6,028 nucleotides of DNA from Aliterella sp. RAGGC_92 (GTDB taxonomy: Bacteria; Cyanobacteriota; Cyanobacteriia; Cyanobacteriales; Chroococcidiopsidaceae). The stretch spans positions 1 through 6,028 of the forward strand of contig JAPJOW010000248.1 of the NCBI GenBank assembly GCA_030826005.1. The letters are read 5' to 3'. Shown here piece after piece: positions 4,873 to 6,028 of this stretch. Each line of letters begins with the position of its first letter. The stretch's first letter is position 1. A program made the position numbers and the translations under genes. The notes under the pieces were generated by a model that searched no databases, was not told the DNA's origin, and worked only from the letters and a program-made list of their open reading frames with translations.

Positions 4873-4891
4873 TAACAAAAGCTCTTTGTTA
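4873..4891. repeat. Small inverted repeat
   Basis: TAACAAA-AGCTC-TTTGTTA is a perfect 7-bp inverted repeat with a 5-base centre, 73 bp before the Uma2 ATG. As a hairpin it is weak (one G/C pair in the stem) and lacks a terminator T-run, so a binding site for a dimeric regulator is more plausible. No regulator can be named. Confidence 0.45.
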
Positions 4892-4964
4892 CTATGGGCT
4901 AGTGATAAATCAATCGCATATTCGAGCTAGTAAACTGAAGACATTGATTGGGCTAAGTTGATTT

Positions 4965-5588
4965 ATGACAGTTGCGATCGCCAAACTAATACAGCAGCCA
5001 CTCAGCTTTGACGAATTTCTCGCCCGTTATGGTGAGGATAACCGCTATGAATTGATTGATGGAGAGGTGTTTGACTTGGAACCAACAGGTCTGTATGAAG
5101 AAATTGCCGCCTTCCTAACCACAAAAATCTGTGTCCAGATTGACAAAGCAAGCTTACCTTGGTTTGTGCTTCAGCGCGGACTATTACGCCCCTCCAACGT
5201 TGGAATGACAGCATTTCGACCTGATATTGCAGTTGTCAATCGAGATTGGCTAATCGAAGAACCACTTTGGTTTGAACAATCGATCCTGACGCTAGGGAGT
5301 TCGATTAAGTTTGTGGCGGAAGTTGTTAGTAGTAACTGGCAAAACGATTATGCCCGTAAGGTTGAGGACTACGCAGTTTTAGGCATTCCCGAATATTGGA
5401 TTGCAGACTATGCAGGATTAGGGGGTACTCGGCACATTGGCAAGCCCAAACAACCAACTCTTTCTATCTGTACGCTAGTAGATGGAGAGTATGAAATCCA
5501 GCAATTTCGGGGCAGTCAAACTATCGTCTCTCCAACATTTCCAGGCTTAGAACTGATGGCTGAACAAGTATTGACGGCTGGGAGATAA
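4965..5588 (+). CDS. Uma2-family (DUF820) putative PD-(D/E)XK endonuclease
   Basis: This 207-residue protein shows the Uma2/DUF820 pattern common in large cyanobacterial paralogue families: SFDEFLARYGEDNRYELIDGEV (14-35), FRPDIAVV (84-91), KFVAEVVSSN (115-124), YARKVEDYAVLGIPEYWIAD (129-148) and TFPGLEL (191-197). The expected restriction-nuclease-like core is Asp87, Glu119 and Lys132, with the preceding Glu34 also conserved, so the active site looks complete. The length is normal. Biological role of the family is not established; many members sit near mobile or accessory DNA. The ATG at 4965 is followed directly by a HIP1 octamer (4974-4981), and no Shine-Dalgarno is visible. It is divergent from arsR and has no obvious functional link to arsenic resistance. 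Confidence 0.85.
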   Translation: MTVAIAKLIQQPLSFDEFLARYGEDNRYELIDGEVFDLEPTGLYEEIAAFLTTKICVQIDKASLPWFVLQRGLLRPSNVGMTAFRPDIAVVNRDWLIEEPLWFEQSILTLGSSIKFVAEVVSSNWQNDYARKVEDYAVLGIPEYWIADYAGLGGTRHIGKPKQPTLSICTLVDGEYEIQQFRGSQTIVSPTFPGLELMAEQVLTAGR

Positions 5589-5647
5589 AATCGCCAGTTT
5601 AAAGTAATTCATTAATATATACCAGCAACATAGGTGATGTTAATAAT

Positions 5648-5656
5648 TGCTATAGT
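5648..5656 (+). promoter_or_regulatory. Possible extended -10 promoter for hisC
   Basis: TGCTATAGT is an extended -10 motif (TG, one base, then TATAGT, 5 of 6 to consensus). It ends 20 bases before the hisC ATG. No good -35 box is seen, as is often the case for extended -10 promoters. The rest of the 88-bp gap after the Uma2 gene shows nothing clear, including no terminator. Confidence 0.35.
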
Positions 5657-5676
5657 AGACCTCCTCTCTTTTAATT

Positions 5677-6028
5677 ATGTTTCGTCCCGCGATCGCACAA
5701 ATGACAGGCTATACTCCTGGCGAACAACCAAAACCAGGAACGCCAATTATTAAACTCAATACTAATGAGAACCCTTATCCGCCTTCTCCCCAAGCGGTTG
5801 AAGTATTACGCAACTTAGATAAAGAATGGCTGCGGCGTTATCCTGACCCCTACGCGCGCGAGTTTTGTCAAGCTGTAAGTGAAGCCTTAAAAGTGCCGTC
5901 CGATTGGGTAATTGTGGGCAATGGTAGCGATGATATGCTCAATATGCTAGTACGGGCGTGTGCTGAGGGAGGAAGTCGCATTTGCGCGTATCCAACCCCA
6001 ACTTATGTTTTATACCGCACTCTAGCAG
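5677..6028 (+). CDS. hisC: Histidinol-phosphate aminotransferase, N-terminal part (cut by window edge)
   Basis: From the ATG at 5677, 117 codons are open to the right edge; roughly the N-terminal third of a HisC is visible. The enzyme is PLP-dependent and converts imidazole acetol phosphate plus glutamate to histidinol phosphate in histidine synthesis. Family motifs: KLNTNENPYPPSP (26-38), LRRYPDPYAREF (52-63), VIVGNGSDDMLNMLVRA (78-94) and YPTPTYVLY (105-113). The catalytic lysine lies beyond the window. The HisC subgroup is indicated by LNTNENPYPPSP and GNGSDD rather than the aspartate aminotransferase pattern seen at 614-1777. No Shine-Dalgarno is visible before the ATG. A HIP1 octamer falls inside codons 5-7. 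Confidence 0.88.
   Translation, partial: MFRPAIAQMTGYTPGEQPKPGTPIIKLNTNENPYPPSPQAVEVLRNLDKEWLRRYPDPYAREFCQAVSEALKVPSDWVIVGNGSDDMLNMLVRACAEGGSRICAYPTPTYVLYRTLA

Larger units (their letters stand above)
4702..4964. other. Non-coding region between divergent arsR and Uma2 gene
   Basis: This 263-bp AT-rich stretch has no convincing reading frame or RNA gene. It holds operator O3 and the arsR promoter candidates at its left end, a near-palindrome at 4781-4796 (TATC...GATA, 6 of 8 pairs), and two small perfect inverted repeats at 4845-4860 and 4873-4891. I could not pick out a clear promoter for the rightward gene. Confidence 0.6.
942..5696. repeat. Dispersed HIP1 octamers (GCGATCGC), ten copies
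   Basis: GCGATCGC occurs at 942, 1097, 1215, 1548, 1871, 2298, 3101, 3979, 4974 and 5689. That density, about one per 600 bp, is far above chance for this base composition and is a recognised cyanobacterial genome signature. Copies occur in most genes, including the ars cluster and parE, so these accessory genes are not obviously recent arrivals from outside the cyanobacteria. Confidence 0.93.

Noticed and set aside
5002..5214. Minus-strand open frame of 70 codons within the Uma2 gene
   Set aside because: The plus strand encodes an intact Uma2 protein with complete motifs.
1..6028. Insertion sequence, tRNA, integrase, att repeats or CRISPR marking an island
   Set aside because: No transposase or integrase motif, tRNA, spaced repeat series or flanking direct repeat could be seen; the accessory character rests only on gene content.

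Overview
The window looks like chromosomal DNA of a cyanobacterium. The octamer GCGATCGC (HIP1), a cyanobacterial hallmark, occurs ten times in 6 kb. Base composition is moderately AT-rich, and the ArsC, ArsR and Uma2-type proteins resemble cyanobacterial forms. Genus or species cannot be set from this piece alone.

Layout: (i) 1-1777, minus strand: a class I aminotransferase of the aspartate aminotransferase Ib type, followed after 3 bases by the N-terminal third or more of a gamma-glutamyltransferase-like gene that runs off the left edge. (ii) 1890-2539, plus strand: a ParDE-type toxin-antitoxin pair behind a perfect 9-bp inverted repeat that is probably its operator. (iii) 2577-4716, minus strand: a compact arsenic-resistance cluster, arsR - MIP channel (aqpS-like) - arsH - arsC, with overlapping genes. 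(iv) 4702-4964: non-coding AT-rich DNA. (v) 4965-5588, plus strand: a Uma2/DUF820 putative PD-(D/E)XK nuclease. (vi) 5677 to the right edge, plus strand: the N-terminal part of hisC.

The arsenic cluster is the most interesting part. It contains a reductase that turns arsenate into arsenite (arsC), a flavoprotein (arsH) and a regulator (arsR), but no ArsB or Acr3 pump within the window. The transporter position is held by an aquaglyceroporin-like channel, which suggests arsenite leaves down its gradient, as described for the Sinorhizobium meliloti arsR-aqpS-arsC-arsH operon. Three near-identical 17-bp imperfect palindromes of the form TCAA-N6-TTGA are visible. One lies inside the spacer of a strong promoter (TTGACA-N16-AATAAT) in front of the channel gene, one lies just after that promoter, and one covers the arsR start codon. 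This predicts that ArsR represses both its own gene and the channel-arsH-arsC transcript. The -35 box of the second promoter contains the arsR stop codon.

The outer genes (aminotransferase, gamma-glutamyltransferase-like, hisC) are ordinary metabolic genes. The toxin-antitoxin pair, ars cluster and Uma2 gene between them look like accessory content, but no transposase, integrase, tRNA or direct-repeat boundary is visible. I found no RNA gene and no CRISPR array.
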